Shown here piece by piece: positions 25,152 to 33,109 of a stretch of 64,000 nucleotides of DNA. The notes under the pieces are model-generated. The model worked only from the letters and a program-made list of their open reading frames with translations. It did not search any database and was not told the DNA's origin. Source of the stretch: Lysinibacillus telephonicus (lineage in GTDB: Bacteria > Bacillota > Bacilli > Bacillales_A > Planococcaceae); NCBI RefSeq assembly GCF_003966145.1, contig NZ_RXNR01000001.1, positions 1-64,000 of the forward strand, in the 5' to 3' direction. Made by a program: the position numbers and the translations under genes. The first letter of the stretch is position 1. Each line of letters starts with the position of its first letter.

Positions 25152-26108
25152 TTATAAGTTAGTAGTATAAACTGAAACATAATTATCGTATTTTCTATTT
25201 TTATCAAACCCATTTCCAGTAGTATCTACTGGAACCCATTCATCATTAATTTTAATCTCATTCCAAACATGATTTATTTTTTTAGATTCACCTTCAAAAT
25301 TACCGAAAGCTAATCTATTTTCCACGTTGTATGTGTCTAAATATAGTTTGTAGAAGTAGGCGAAATCAAAGCAAACACCTTTCTTAGTTTGCACAAAATT
25401 TTCAATCCCTTCAGCATTTGTATAATTGTTAATTGTCTCTTTAAGTAATTCAGCTTTTTCAGTATCGTAATCAAAGGTATTACTTATATAGTTGAATCCA
25501 TTTTGAGCAATTTCGTATGCGTCTTCTGGATTTTTTGCTGTCGGGGCTTTTAAAATTTCATTAATAATTAAATCATTATCCCAGGCTGTTTGCTTTGCTT
25601 CAAATAACTTTTCTAAATAAATTTGGGCAGATGAATTGGTATCTGTTACTGAATATTGCTCGTTAATTAATGCCCCATTATAGTAATCTAATACCCCTAG
25701 ATTAACAAATTTATATTCGGTTTGTGCATTTTCGTTTGTTGGGGTAGCTTCAAAATTAACTGTGACAGGATATTCATAAACGGTTGCGTTATATCCTTGA
25801 GTTTTGTAATCCGCTAGAACTTCTTTTTGATTGGAAAAGTCTAGTGTCAAAGTGTCATTTTGATTTTTCAGTGCTGCTCCATCAATTTTTATCGATGATG
25901 GATCAATTGATTTATAATTATCTGATTCAGTATTCAATAACTGCAATACTTCCTCAGGAGATAAATCGAATTGAGCAAGGTCTACATTGCTGACAAACTT
26001 CATTTCTAGTTCAACATCTTTTGTTAAAGTTTCATTTCCACTAGAGCAAGCTCCCAGAAGTAAAACCATACCTATACTAATTAAAACTTTTGGTAGTGTA
26101 ATTTGCAT
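25152..26108 (-). CDS. Transglutaminase-like lipoprotein, element cargo
   Basis: 318-aa secreted lipoprotein; the lipobox is LLLGACSS with Cys21. A long middle region (30-200) is unassigned. A transglutaminase-like (papain-fold) domain follows, with the triad C246 (KGVCFDFA), H280 (INHVWNE) and D295 (VPVDTT). I chose the ATG at 26108, which leaves a normal lipoprotein signal; the longer frame to 26168 adds a non-signal extension. It overlaps the PKD-protein gene by 32 bp, so they are co-translated. Such domains hydrolyse or crosslink peptides at the surface. Confidence 0.75.
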   Translation of the reverse strand: MQITLPKVLISIGMVLLLGACSSGNETLTKDVELEMKFVSNVDLAQFDLSPEEVLQLLNTESDNYKSIDPSSIKIDGAALKNQNDTLTLDFSNQKEVLADYKTQGYNATVYEYPVTVNFEATPTNENAQTEYKFVNLGVLDYYNGALINEQYSVTDTNSSAQIYLEKLFEAKQTAWDNDLIINEILKAPTAKNPEDAYEIAQNGFNYISNTFDYDTEKAELLKETINNYTNAEGIENFVQTKKGVCFDFAYFYKLYLDTYNVENRLAFGNFEGESKKINHVWNEIKINDEWVPVDTTGNGFDKNRKYDNYVSVYTTNL

Positions 26109-27915
26109 TGTTCCATCCCTCCACAGCAGTGAGTAGTACATGATATTTTCCGACATACGGAGTTTCAAAATTTAAGTTGTAGTTGTTATCAAAAGAAGCA
26201 AATATTTTTAAGTTAGGGAATTCTGGGTGTTGATAATCATAGGTTTTTCCGACAACCATTTCATTACTAGAAAAATGCACGACTGGTTCATCATCTTCAT
26301 ACTCCCCGTCATTATTTGAATCGTAAGTAACTGAGTAAATGTATTCCTCTATCACATCCCCATCGGGTGAAGTTGCTTTACCATAGATAGTCTGGTCAGT
26401 GTATGGAAAATTGCTGTGTAGATTTTTAGGGTTCATATATACTATTGGTGAAGTTTCTATTTCTGCAACAGGTGGTAAATCTGGTTCAATGAAAAATGTT
26501 CCTGTCGCTTTATCACTTAATCCATGTTTGTTAACAACATAATGGGTTATTTTATAATCACCTGTTTTTCTGAATAGCAAATCAAACTCTTTTTTATCGT
26601 AGAAAGTACCCTTACCAACATGCTCACCGCCTAAATAAATTCGAATATGCTCGTCATTTTTACTATCAACTGCTGAAACCTCGACATATGATTTCGACCA
26701 ATCAATAGCAGAGTATTTGGATCCAGTACTTGTCGTAACGAATGTTAAATCTCTATCCTCTTTAAAATGTCCTTTAACTTGAAATCTTGCGTCTGGTTTA
26801 GGAGGAGTAACTTTAATTGTATGAGTTGTGTCGTCAGAAGAACCTGCATCATCTGTTACTTGTAACTCAATTTCGTACTCTCCTTCATCTTCAAAGTAAA
26901 CACCACATTTATTTTCTGTCGTTTCTGTCCAACCTTCTTCATCGTTTTTATCTAATTCAAGGTCACCACTAACATACCAATCGTGAAATACGATATAGCC
27001 ATCAGAATCATAAGACTTAGAACGTATACAGAAATCTTCTCCAACTTCTACCTCTTCCGGTGCGTCAATGACTGCTACTGGAGGGGAATTTGGTTCTTTT
27101 TCGGGGTCTCCTGGTTCGGGAATTGGTTCACCATTTTCTAATACATTCAAGTAAGCTGTTTGTGAGCGATTATTATAAACTGCGGTGACAGTTAGCGAGC
27201 CTTTTGAAGTTCCCATAAACTTACCGTTTCCGTCGGATGTAGCAAGGTTAGTATTCATGGACTTCCATGTAGAGAGTTCTGTTACATCAGTTTCTTCACC
27301 GTTTTCCGTCCAAATTGCACGATATTGCGCTTGTTCTCCAACATAAATCGACTGTTCTGGTGGGATGATTGTTAATTTCGATCCGCCTTGTTCTCCATCA
27401 ACTGTAAATGCTAATTTAAGATAAAAATCTAGGTTATTGTAAAAGTATGCCTTATCTCCATCTTTACAGGGTGTTACATCAAGTTTTTCATCTTTTTCAG
27501 AATGAATAACTGGTTTCCCTCGACTTGAATCGTAAACAAGAGTTTGCCCCGAAGCTAAAGCTTTTTGATATATATCCTTGCCATACAGGGCAATTATCTC
27601 ATTCTTATAGTCAGCTACTTCATAAGTTTTATCTCGTCCGCTATCATCTGTTCTAACTGGCTTACCATCTTCTACCCAATCACCGCCTAGACATATATAT
27701 AGCTGTCCGCTATAACCAGTACGTCCATCGGGGTCTTCTAAAAGTGTGTAACTTACTTCCTCATATCCAGAAGGCTCACGTCCGAAATTAAATTCATCGT
27801 GCGCTAGAATCCCTTCAATCGTAAAAGTTTGAACTTGTGTGAAAGCACTTGTAAAAACTGTTGCTAGAATCAATAGAGGGATTAACAATAATAAAAGTTT
27901 TTTTTTCTTCATCAT
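26077..27915 (-). CDS. Secreted Big2/PKD-domain protein, element cargo
   Basis: 612 aa with a signal peptide (KKKK then about 20 hydrophobic residues). An unassigned 160-residue domain follows. Next is a bacterial Ig-like Big2 module (about 190-270, with YVGEQAQYRA and GTSKGSLTVTAVY), then three PKD-type modules, the first starting SPPVAVIDAPEEVEVG near residue 275. Ends without an LPxTG or membrane anchor. It lies 7 bp after the SLH-protein gene and overlaps the lipoprotein gene. A surface-bound adhesin or scaffold is likely from the domains. Confidence 0.75.
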   Translation of the reverse strand: MMKKKKLLLLLIPLLILATVFTSAFTQVQTFTIEGILAHDEFNFGREPSGYEEVSYTLLEDPDGRTGYSGQLYICLGGDWVEDGKPVRTDDSGRDKTYEVADYKNEIIALYGKDIYQKALASGQTLVYDSSRGKPVIHSEKDEKLDVTPCKDGDKAYFYNNLDFYLKLAFTVDGEQGGSKLTIIPPEQSIYVGEQAQYRAIWTENGEETDVTELSTWKSMNTNLATSDGNGKFMGTSKGSLTVTAVYNNRSQTAYLNVLENGEPIPEPGDPEKEPNSPPVAVIDAPEEVEVGEDFCIRSKSYDSDGYIVFHDWYVSGDLELDKNDEEGWTETTENKCGVYFEDEGEYEIELQVTDDAGSSDDTTHTIKVTPPKPDARFQVKGHFKEDRDLTFVTTSTGSKYSAIDWSKSYVEVSAVDSKNDEHIRIYLGGEHVGKGTFYDKKEFDLLFRKTGDYKITHYVVNKHGLSDKATGTFFIEPDLPPVAEIETSPIVYMNPKNLHSNFPYTDQTIYGKATSPDGDVIEEYIYSVTYDSNNDGEYEDDEPVVHFSSNEMVVGKTYDYQHPEFPNLKIFASFDNNYNLNFETPYVGKYHVLLTAVEGWNNANYTTKSFN

Positions 27916-27922
27916 TTACACC

Positions 27923-28966
27923 CTATCTATCAGAATAGTAAATATTTCCGTCATCATAGTTATAATACATAGAGAAATTACCTGAATCGTAAACTTCACC
28001 AGTTTTGACAATCTGATTAATAATGTCTGTAAATTCTTCCACAGAAATATTTGTGTGACGGGCTTTCGAATCTATAAATTGTCCTGTTGTTATAGCGAGT
28101 GCATTATAAACTGATTTATTATCTTTAAATCGACTTCTATTATCGTCAGCAATTCCAAATCCACCTACACCATTATGTAGTTCGCGAGTGCGAATCTCGA
28201 TTTGTTCAGCATTTTGTTTCTCTGTTGTTACACCTTCTGGTCTAGGAACATCTTCTTTTTTCATCGCATATATATCTACCATTTCAGCAATCTTGATATA
28301 CTCTTTATCTGTTAATTCGAATAAACCTTTTTCATCACCTTTTGTTTCTTGATCTGCCTCAATAACTTCTGAATCTCTATCTATGTTCATAGCGCGATAC
28401 ATGAATACTGCAAAGTGCGAACGTGTTAGACTTTCTTTCTCACGGAAAGTGCCATCTTCATAGCCGGTTGTTACATCATTTTCGTACAAGGCACTTACAT
28501 ATGGCTCAATGCCTTTTGAAACGTCTTTTAACGAGTTTTTGTCTCCTTCTAAGTTAAATGCTACAGAAATGATTTTAGCCATCTCTCCACGCGTTAGAGG
28601 GGCATTTGGATTGATGTTACCTTTTCCATCCACCTCTAACAAATCGGCTTTAATAAGTGCCTTTATATCGTTGTAATTAGCATTTTTAGAAGAAAGGTCT
28701 TTTGGTTGTGTGAATTCTTCTGTTTCTGGTAAATCAACAGCACGATTAATTAGAGCAGAAGCATGTTTTCTAGTGATAGATTGATTAGGTCTAAATGTTC
28801 CATCTTCATAGCCATTGATAATGCTCTGATTCGCCATTTCAACAATGATGTCGTGATATACATTTTTACTTGATACATCTTTAAAAGATGGTGCTTCAGC
28901 AAATGTAATAGTTGGAACTGTTGCAATTAAACTAGTTAAAGCAATTGTTTTTACTAATTTTTTCAT
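27923..28966 (-). CDS. S-layer-homology (SLH) domain protein, element cargo
   Basis: 347 aa. A signal peptide (1-23) is followed by three SLH modules (about 25-75, 90-145, 148-200). They contain the NGYEDGTFRPNQSITR, NPNAPLTRGEMAK and TGYEDGTFREKESLTR repeats that bind pyruvylated cell-wall polymer. The 140-residue C-terminal part is unassigned. It is the first gene of the surface-protein operon and would tether the products to the wall. SLH anchoring fits an S-layer-bearing host such as Lysinibacillus. Confidence 0.85.
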   Translation of the reverse strand: MKKLVKTIALTSLIATVPTITFAEAPSFKDVSSKNVYHDIIVEMANQSIINGYEDGTFRPNQSITRKHASALINRAVDLPETEEFTQPKDLSSKNANYNDIKALIKADLLEVDGKGNINPNAPLTRGEMAKIISVAFNLEGDKNSLKDVSKGIEPYVSALYENDVTTGYEDGTFREKESLTRSHFAVFMYRAMNIDRDSEVIEADQETKGDEKGLFELTDKEYIKIAEMVDIYAMKKEDVPRPEGVTTEKQNAEQIEIRTRELHNGVGGFGIADDNRSRFKDNKSVYNALAITTGQFIDSKARHTNISVEEFTDIINQIVKTGEVYDSGNFSMYYNYDDGNIYYSDR

Positions 28967-28995
28967 GATTAAAAACTCCTTTTGAATTTGATTTT

Positions 28996-29583
28996 TTATA
29001 GTGCATATGGAATGAATACTAATTTTTCATTTTTGGCCTTTGGAATATAGCGTTGTACAAATTCGATTTCTTTTTCGATTTCTGAACGAATGTCTTCCAA
29101 GTGGCTTGTCTTATCTGTTCGATAATCTTTAGCCAAAGATACTAAGAGGTCAATGTTATATTCACCTTCAGAGTTTAATAGTTTGTTTACGTATTTTAGC
29201 GACTGATTAAGTTCCTCTAAATATTCTCGTGCCATACGTGTACGTAAGCCCTCTATCGCTTCGTCCAACATCCACTTAAACGGTATAACCCTTCCATGGC
29301 GCTCTAAAAAATTAGCTAGTGTTTCAAACTGTAGCCATTGAAATAAACCGTCTTTTTTAGGTACCACAATCCAACCCGTGCTCAAAGTCCAAGTCAACAA
29401 ACCACATTCAGTCTTAATAGATTTTTCTACTGACAAATAAAACGAGTTAGGTTCTAACAATTCATCTAATACAACTTGATCTAGCTCAAAACCTATTAAA
29501 ATATCATTTATATTACAACGTAACAGGTCTGTTTTTTTTAATACTTTTTCTAGTAACTCTTCTTTACTTTCAAATTTTTGCAT
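28996..29583 (-). CDS. Uncharacterised 195-aa protein next to the replication gene
   Basis: No family recognised. Helical, soluble, with Leu/Glu-rich N- and C-termini and a Trp-rich middle (LLTWTLSTGWIVV, LFQWLQFETLANF). The ATG at 29583 follows AGGAGG by nine bases; a longer frame to 29634 overlaps the upstream gene. It sits 47 bp after the DnaD-like gene and may assist replication (helicase loader position), but that is a guess from position. Confidence 0.55.
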   Translation of the reverse strand: MQKFESKEELLEKVLKKTDLLRCNINDILIGFELDQVVLDELLEPNSFYLSVEKSIKTECGLLTWTLSTGWIVVPKKDGLFQWLQFETLANFLERHGRVIPFKWMLDEAIEGLRTRMAREYLEELNQSLKYVNKLLNSEGEYNIDLLVSLAKDYRTDKTSHLEDIRSEIEKEIEFVQRYIPKAKNEKLVFIPYAL

Positions 29584-29630
29584 TAATATTATCCTCCTAT
29601 AAATTTCATAAATATCCCTCAAAACAGGTT

Positions 29631-30545
29631 TCATCGCCCCAGTTTTTCAAGAACTCGTTGTCTCTCTGCTTCAAAATCAATTGGTTCTTGATGTTGCTCT
29701 GATAAATTTTGTTGATTGCGATTGTAAAACCACTCTGGAATTACTTCTTTTTTGCTATGCTTATTTTTATACTGAAGTTGTTTGCGCGACTCTTTTTCTA
29801 CCAACAATTGGTAAGTGGTTATACCTTCAAGTTTCCAGTTACGAAGTATTCCATCTGCATATCGCTCTTTAGATTCAATTTTTTTATCTAACAGAACTCT
29901 ATTAAATGCCTCTACAATTAATTCTTCATCAAAATAACTTTCTAAGAAGTAATTAATATCCTCTTGGAGTTGTTCACATGGTAGTTTATTTAATCGCTTT
30001 GTAAATAAATTAAATAATTTTTGTGAAGAATTAGACGACAACTTAATATCTTGTTGTTGTTGTTGTTCTTCTTCTTCTTCTTCTTGTTGTTCTTTTTCTT
30101 GTCCACGTATCGTGGGCGTATCGTTATACGAATCGTAAATTTCCTTAATTAAATAATTTTGAATGCTTGCAGCAACATACGAGATTAATGAAGTATCTTT
30201 TACATTTTTAATCTCTGATCTTACGCAATCTAAAACTGGTTTACCGCCTTTGTTAAAGTTGTATTTACCCCAGTTTTTTATTGCGATTTCACGAGTCTCT
30301 AAGTTGTATTTAATGAGTTTATGATGATCTATAAATCGTTGCATAAGTGCGTTTACACTTTCGATAGAATAACCAAGTTCAAATGCAATCTGTTTTTTTG
30401 TAATTCCGTATATACCAATCTGTGTTGTATGTTCATTTGTCAAAAGATAAAGAAAAAAGTATTTATCCTCGGGTGTCATTTCTTCAGAAACATAGGGATC
30501 GTTCCAAAAGTTTGTATAGACCATACGAAATTTTGCTTTTGCCAT
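29631..30545 (-). CDS. DnaD-like replication protein with a Glu/Gln repeat
   Basis: 304 aa. The N-terminal part (1-110) resembles phage and ICE replication initiators with a winged-helix DnaD-like domain (FWNDPYVSEEMTPEDKYFFLYLL, then GIYGITKKQIAFELG). A low-complexity EEEEEE/QQQQQ linker (about 150-165) follows, then a helical C-terminal domain ending with a basic tail. This is the likely replication initiator of the excised element. It stands right after one copy of the TTGCCCGCCA motif, which may be a binding site. Confidence 0.72.
   Translation of the reverse strand: MAKAKFRMVYTNFWNDPYVSEEMTPEDKYFFLYLLTNEHTTQIGIYGITKKQIAFELGYSIESVNALMQRFIDHHKLIKYNLETREIAIKNWGKYNFNKGGKPVLDCVRSEIKNVKDTSLISYVAASIQNYLIKEIYDSYNDTPTIRGQEKEQQEEEEEEQQQQQDIKLSSNSSQKLFNLFTKRLNKLPCEQLQEDINYFLESYFDEELIVEAFNRVLLDKKIESKERYADGILRNWKLEGITTYQLLVEKESRKQLQYKNKHSKKEVIPEWFYNRNQQNLSEQHQEPIDFEAERQRVLEKLGR
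30051..30092. repeat. Trinucleotide tandem repeat (TTG)n(TTC)n
   Basis: Consecutive TTG then TTC triplets, read on the minus strand as runs of GAA and CAA coding for Glu and Gln in the replication protein. It keeps the frame when its length changes by whole units. Confidence 0.85.
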
Positions 30546-30577
30546 CTCTTCACCTCCTAAAAAAATTATTATTCCCC

Positions 30578-30596
30578 TTACACATATTGCCCGCCA
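30578..30596 (+). repeat. TTGCCCGCCA motif, copy 2
   Basis: TTACACATATTGCCCGCCA is identical to 31762-31780. It sits exactly between the excisionase-like stop (30602) and the start of the replication gene, so it may be an operator, a replication iteron or an integrase/excisionase site. Confidence 0.6.
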
Positions 30597-30601
30597 ATGT
30601 T

Positions 30602-30877
30602 TTATTTATATTTTTCTAGAAAATCATCAATATCTTTTTTACTTACTATTTTAGTTCCATCTACTTCAATAATTGGTAAACCCATTTTTACGAGCTTTTG
30701 AAACGTATTGATGCTGATTCCAATGTATTGTGCCGCCTCCTTTTTGTTCATATATGGTCTGTATGAACCATTCTGAACTTTTTCTATTGCTTCCCTAGCT
30801 AGGTTTTCAAATAGTTTTTCATAAGATTGAAAAAACTCACTCGAAACTTCAATTGGTAACATCATTGTATTTCGCAT
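30602..30877 (-). CDS. Helix-turn-helix excisionase-like protein
   Basis: 91 aa. The C-terminal half is a MerR/excisionase-type winged helix (MNKKEAAQYIGISINTFQKLVKMGLP, then KIVSKKDIDDFLEKYK), as in element excisionases and small activators. It is the first gene leftward from the divergent promoter region, opposite the Xre regulator, and precedes the replication gene. Roles in excision or in activating the replication genes fit this place. Confidence 0.75.
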   Translation of the reverse strand: MRNTMMLPIEVSSEFFQSYEKLFENLAREAIEKVQNGSYRPYMNKKEAAQYIGISINTFQKLVKMGLPIIEVDGTKIVSKKDIDDFLEKYK

Positions 30878-30914
30878 ATTTACCTCCCAGAAAGTAAGTA
30901 TAGTTATCTAAAAA

Positions 30915-31006
30915 GAATAACTTTAGTTATTCATATGATATTATATGATATCGAATAATGTCAACAAAAAAACAAATCATACTTATCGAATTTAATTAAG
31001 TATGAT
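30915..31006. promoter_or_regulatory. Divergent control region with two palindromes
   Basis: Between the xre and xis-like genes. The perfect palindrome GAATAACTTTAGTTATTC spans 30915-30932. ATCATACTTA (30976-30985) and TAAGTATGAT (30997-31006) form a second inverted repeat with an 11-bp spacer. On the minus strand, -35 TTGACA (30959-30964) and -10 TATCAT (30935-30940) give a promoter for the excisionase side, with the first palindrome right at its start point. This is the expected layout of a lysogeny-type switch. Confidence 0.6.
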
Positions 31007-31032
31007 GTTATTATAAGATTGAGGTGATGAGT

Positions 31033-31746
31033 TTGATTAAGATAAACCTGAAAAAAATATTAAAAGAAAAGAAAATGACATTAAAAGAACTATCGGAATT
31101 AACAGGGATTTCAACTACTTCACTGGGTGCTTTAGCAAATGGGAAAAGTAACGGAATTCAATTTAATACATTAGAAAAAGTATTAATTGCTTTAGAAATA
31201 GATATTGAAGAGTTAATTAAAAATGTAAATTCTATATTTTCTTTAAGATTAGTGCCAACTAACGTACAAGAGCATATTTTAGACCAAACACTTTATCGAT
31301 TTCATTACACATTAGTCGGACATGATTTAGATACTAATCAATCAGAAGAGTTACCTATATCTGTAAATATCGTTTCAACTAATAATGCTATTCGTAAGGT
31401 AAACCTATTCTCGTATGAACCCCTACAAGAAGATTCTGAAAAGAGTTATCTTGCCCTTAACCTTTGTGGAGGAAATTCCTCTTTATTAAAAGCTTTGGAC
31501 TTCCTAATAGTTCATGATGTAAATACTAATAATCGACTTCAACAAGGTTCATTAGATGATTTATATCTATTTGATTATTCGCTAATCTCCATAGGAAAAT
31601 ATCTTGATGGATTTCGTACAACTTTATTAGGAAATGATACATCTGAGCCCTTATTGGATTTCATCGAATATGTAGCTGACCCTGGCATAGATGAAATTAT
31701 TTTTGACGAAGATAATAAATTTGAATGCATTAATGTTTTTTTATAG
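31033..31746 (+). CDS. Xre-family regulator with a C-terminal sensor domain
   Basis: About 237 aa. The N-terminal HTH (residues 1-60: ILKEKKMTLKELSELTGISTTSLGALANG) is of Cro/CI type. The C-terminal 170 residues are unassigned and contain no RecA-cleavage Ala-Gly site that I can see, so control by another signal is likely. The start is uncertain: TTG at 31033 has the best spacing from GAGGTG; ATG at 31027 and GTG at 31024 are alternatives. It is likely the master repressor of the element, placed between integrase and the divergent promoter. Confidence 0.75.
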   Translation: MIKINLKKILKEKKMTLKELSELTGISTTSLGALANGKSNGIQFNTLEKVLIALEIDIEELIKNVNSIFSLRLVPTNVQEHILDQTLYRFHYTLVGHDLDTNQSEELPISVNIVSTNNAIRKVNLFSYEPLQEDSEKSYLALNLCGGNSSLLKALDFLIVHDVNTNNRLQQGSLDDLYLFDYSLISIGKYLDGFRTTLLGNDTSEPLLDFIEYVADPGIDEIIFDEDNKFECINVFL

Positions 31747-31761
31747 TAAATTTTATTCCTT

Positions 31762-31784
31762 TTACACATATTGCCCGCCAGCAT
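31762..31784 (+). repeat. TTGCCCGCCA motif, copy 3
   Basis: Shares TTACACATATTGCCCGCCA with copy 2 and ATATTGCCCGCCAGCAT with copy 1 (opposite strand). It lies between the Xre stop and the integrase ribosome-binding site, so it could control integrase expression. Confidence 0.6.
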
Positions 31785-31806
31785 ATGAGAAAAGGAGCGC
31801 AATAAA

Positions 31807-33012
31807 ATGATTCATTCAAAAGTAACTAAATACAAAGATATTAAAATCACACCCTATGTAAAGAAAGACGGTAAAACCTACTATAAATTTCAAATTTCTC
31901 TAGGCTTTGATCCGAGCAAAAATAAGCATATTAACACAACAAAAAGTGGTTTTGAATCCGTTAAAGCTGCTAAACAAGCTATTAACAAATTACTGATTGA
32001 GCGTGAAACAAAAGAATTTCATCAATTGAAAACTTACACGTTTAAGGAAGTATACGAAATGTGGCTAACTCAGCATAAAAACGAAATTAAACCGACAACC
32101 CTAAAAAGTAAGAAAAGTAAGTTTAGAACAAGGATCTTACCGAAATTCGGCCATTTAAAAATCAACGATATTACAAGCTATTATTGCCAGGAAGTTATTA
32201 ATGAGTGGGCTAATGAAATGACAGCTTTTAACGACTATAAAATCCAAACAAATATAATTTTTAAATACGCTATAATTCATGGCATTATCGAACGAAATCC
32301 ATTCGACAAAGTTGTTACTCCAAAAAAGCAAAATACACTGGTATTTGACGAACAAGAAGAAAATCTGAATTTCTACAGCAAAGAGGAATTAAGATTATTT
32401 TTGAAAAGGGTTCATCAGGAGCAACCTTTAAAGTACTTTGTTATGTTCCGTATTTTAGCTTTTACGGGACTTCGAAAAGGAGAACTATTAGCGTTACATT
32501 GGTCTGATATTAACTTTAAGGAAAAGATATTAAGGGTGCGTAAAACACTAGTCGAAATAAAAGGAGAACGGATACTTCAAACTCCTAAAACAAACGCCTC
32601 TAGACGTGTTATCAGTCTTGACGAAGGTACTATTTCATTTCTAGAAAAATGGAAAGAGGAACAAACGAAAGAGTATGAGGAATTTAATTTAAAAGTCGAA
32701 GAAGATACAAAGCAATTGATTTTTACAAAGTATGATATTTCATCCAACAGATTTAAGTCGTTTCGTCTAGCCCATTTAAACGATAAGCTCCAAAGTATTT
32801 TATCACAACACGACGATATACCTGACATAACTGTTCATGGTTTACGTCACACGCATGCTTCTCTTTTATTTGAAGCCGGTGTGACAATTAAAGATGTTCA
32901 AGTCCGTTTGGGACATAGTGATATTAAAACAACGATGGATATATATACTCATGTGACAAACTCTGCTAAGGAAAAAGCAGCTAAACAATTTGAGGATTTT
33001 ATGGATTTTTAA
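31807..33012 (+). CDS. int: Tyrosine integrase
   Basis: 401-aa tyrosine recombinase of the phage/Tn916 type. An N-terminal arm-binding domain (about 15-70) and a core-binding SAM-like domain (75-170) precede the catalytic domain. Catalytic residues are R223 (TGLRKGELL), H344/R347 (HGLRHTHAS), H370 (LGHSD) and Y380 (DIYTHV). It reads toward the right attachment site in rpsI. An AAAGGAG ribosome-binding site precedes the ATG. It mediates insertion and, with the excisionase-like protein, excision. Confidence 0.92.
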   Translation: MIHSKVTKYKDIKITPYVKKDGKTYYKFQISLGFDPSKNKHINTTKSGFESVKAAKQAINKLLIERETKEFHQLKTYTFKEVYEMWLTQHKNEIKPTTLKSKKSKFRTRILPKFGHLKINDITSYYCQEVINEWANEMTAFNDYKIQTNIIFKYAIIHGIIERNPFDKVVTPKKQNTLVFDEQEENLNFYSKEELRLFLKRVHQEQPLKYFVMFRILAFTGLRKGELLALHWSDINFKEKILRVRKTLVEIKGERILQTPKTNASRRVISLDEGTISFLEKWKEEQTKEYEEFNLKVEEDTKQLIFTKYDISSNRFKSFRLAHLNDKLQSILSQHDDIPDITVHGLRHTHASLLFEAGVTIKDVQVRLGHSDIKTTMDIYTHVTNSAKEKAAKQFEDFMDF

Positions 33013-33015
33013 ATT

Positions 33016-33037
33016 CTCATAGTTTTTTCATAGTTAA
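33016..33037 (+). repeat. Integrase arm-type repeat, right end
   Basis: CTCATAGTT...CATAGTTAA; CATAGTT occurs twice 11 bp apart. It matches 20 of 22 positions of 19062-19083, in direct orientation, 88 bp inside the right core, right after the integrase stop. Confidence 0.55.
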
Positions 33038-33055
33038 TGAACCTTATAAATAAAA

Positions 33056-33087
33056 AAACCCTCTCTCGGAATACCAAGAAAGGGTTT
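33056..33087 (-). terminator. Element-supplied terminator for rpsI
   Basis: AAACCCTCTCTCGG and CCAAGAAAGGGTTT form an imperfect stem, with a T-run following on the minus strand. It resembles, with several changes, the chromosomal terminator at 18842-18875. The element thus restores both the S9 C-terminus and transcription stop. Confidence 0.75.
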
Positions 33088-33109
33088 GAAAACGTTGATA
33101 TACGTAATA

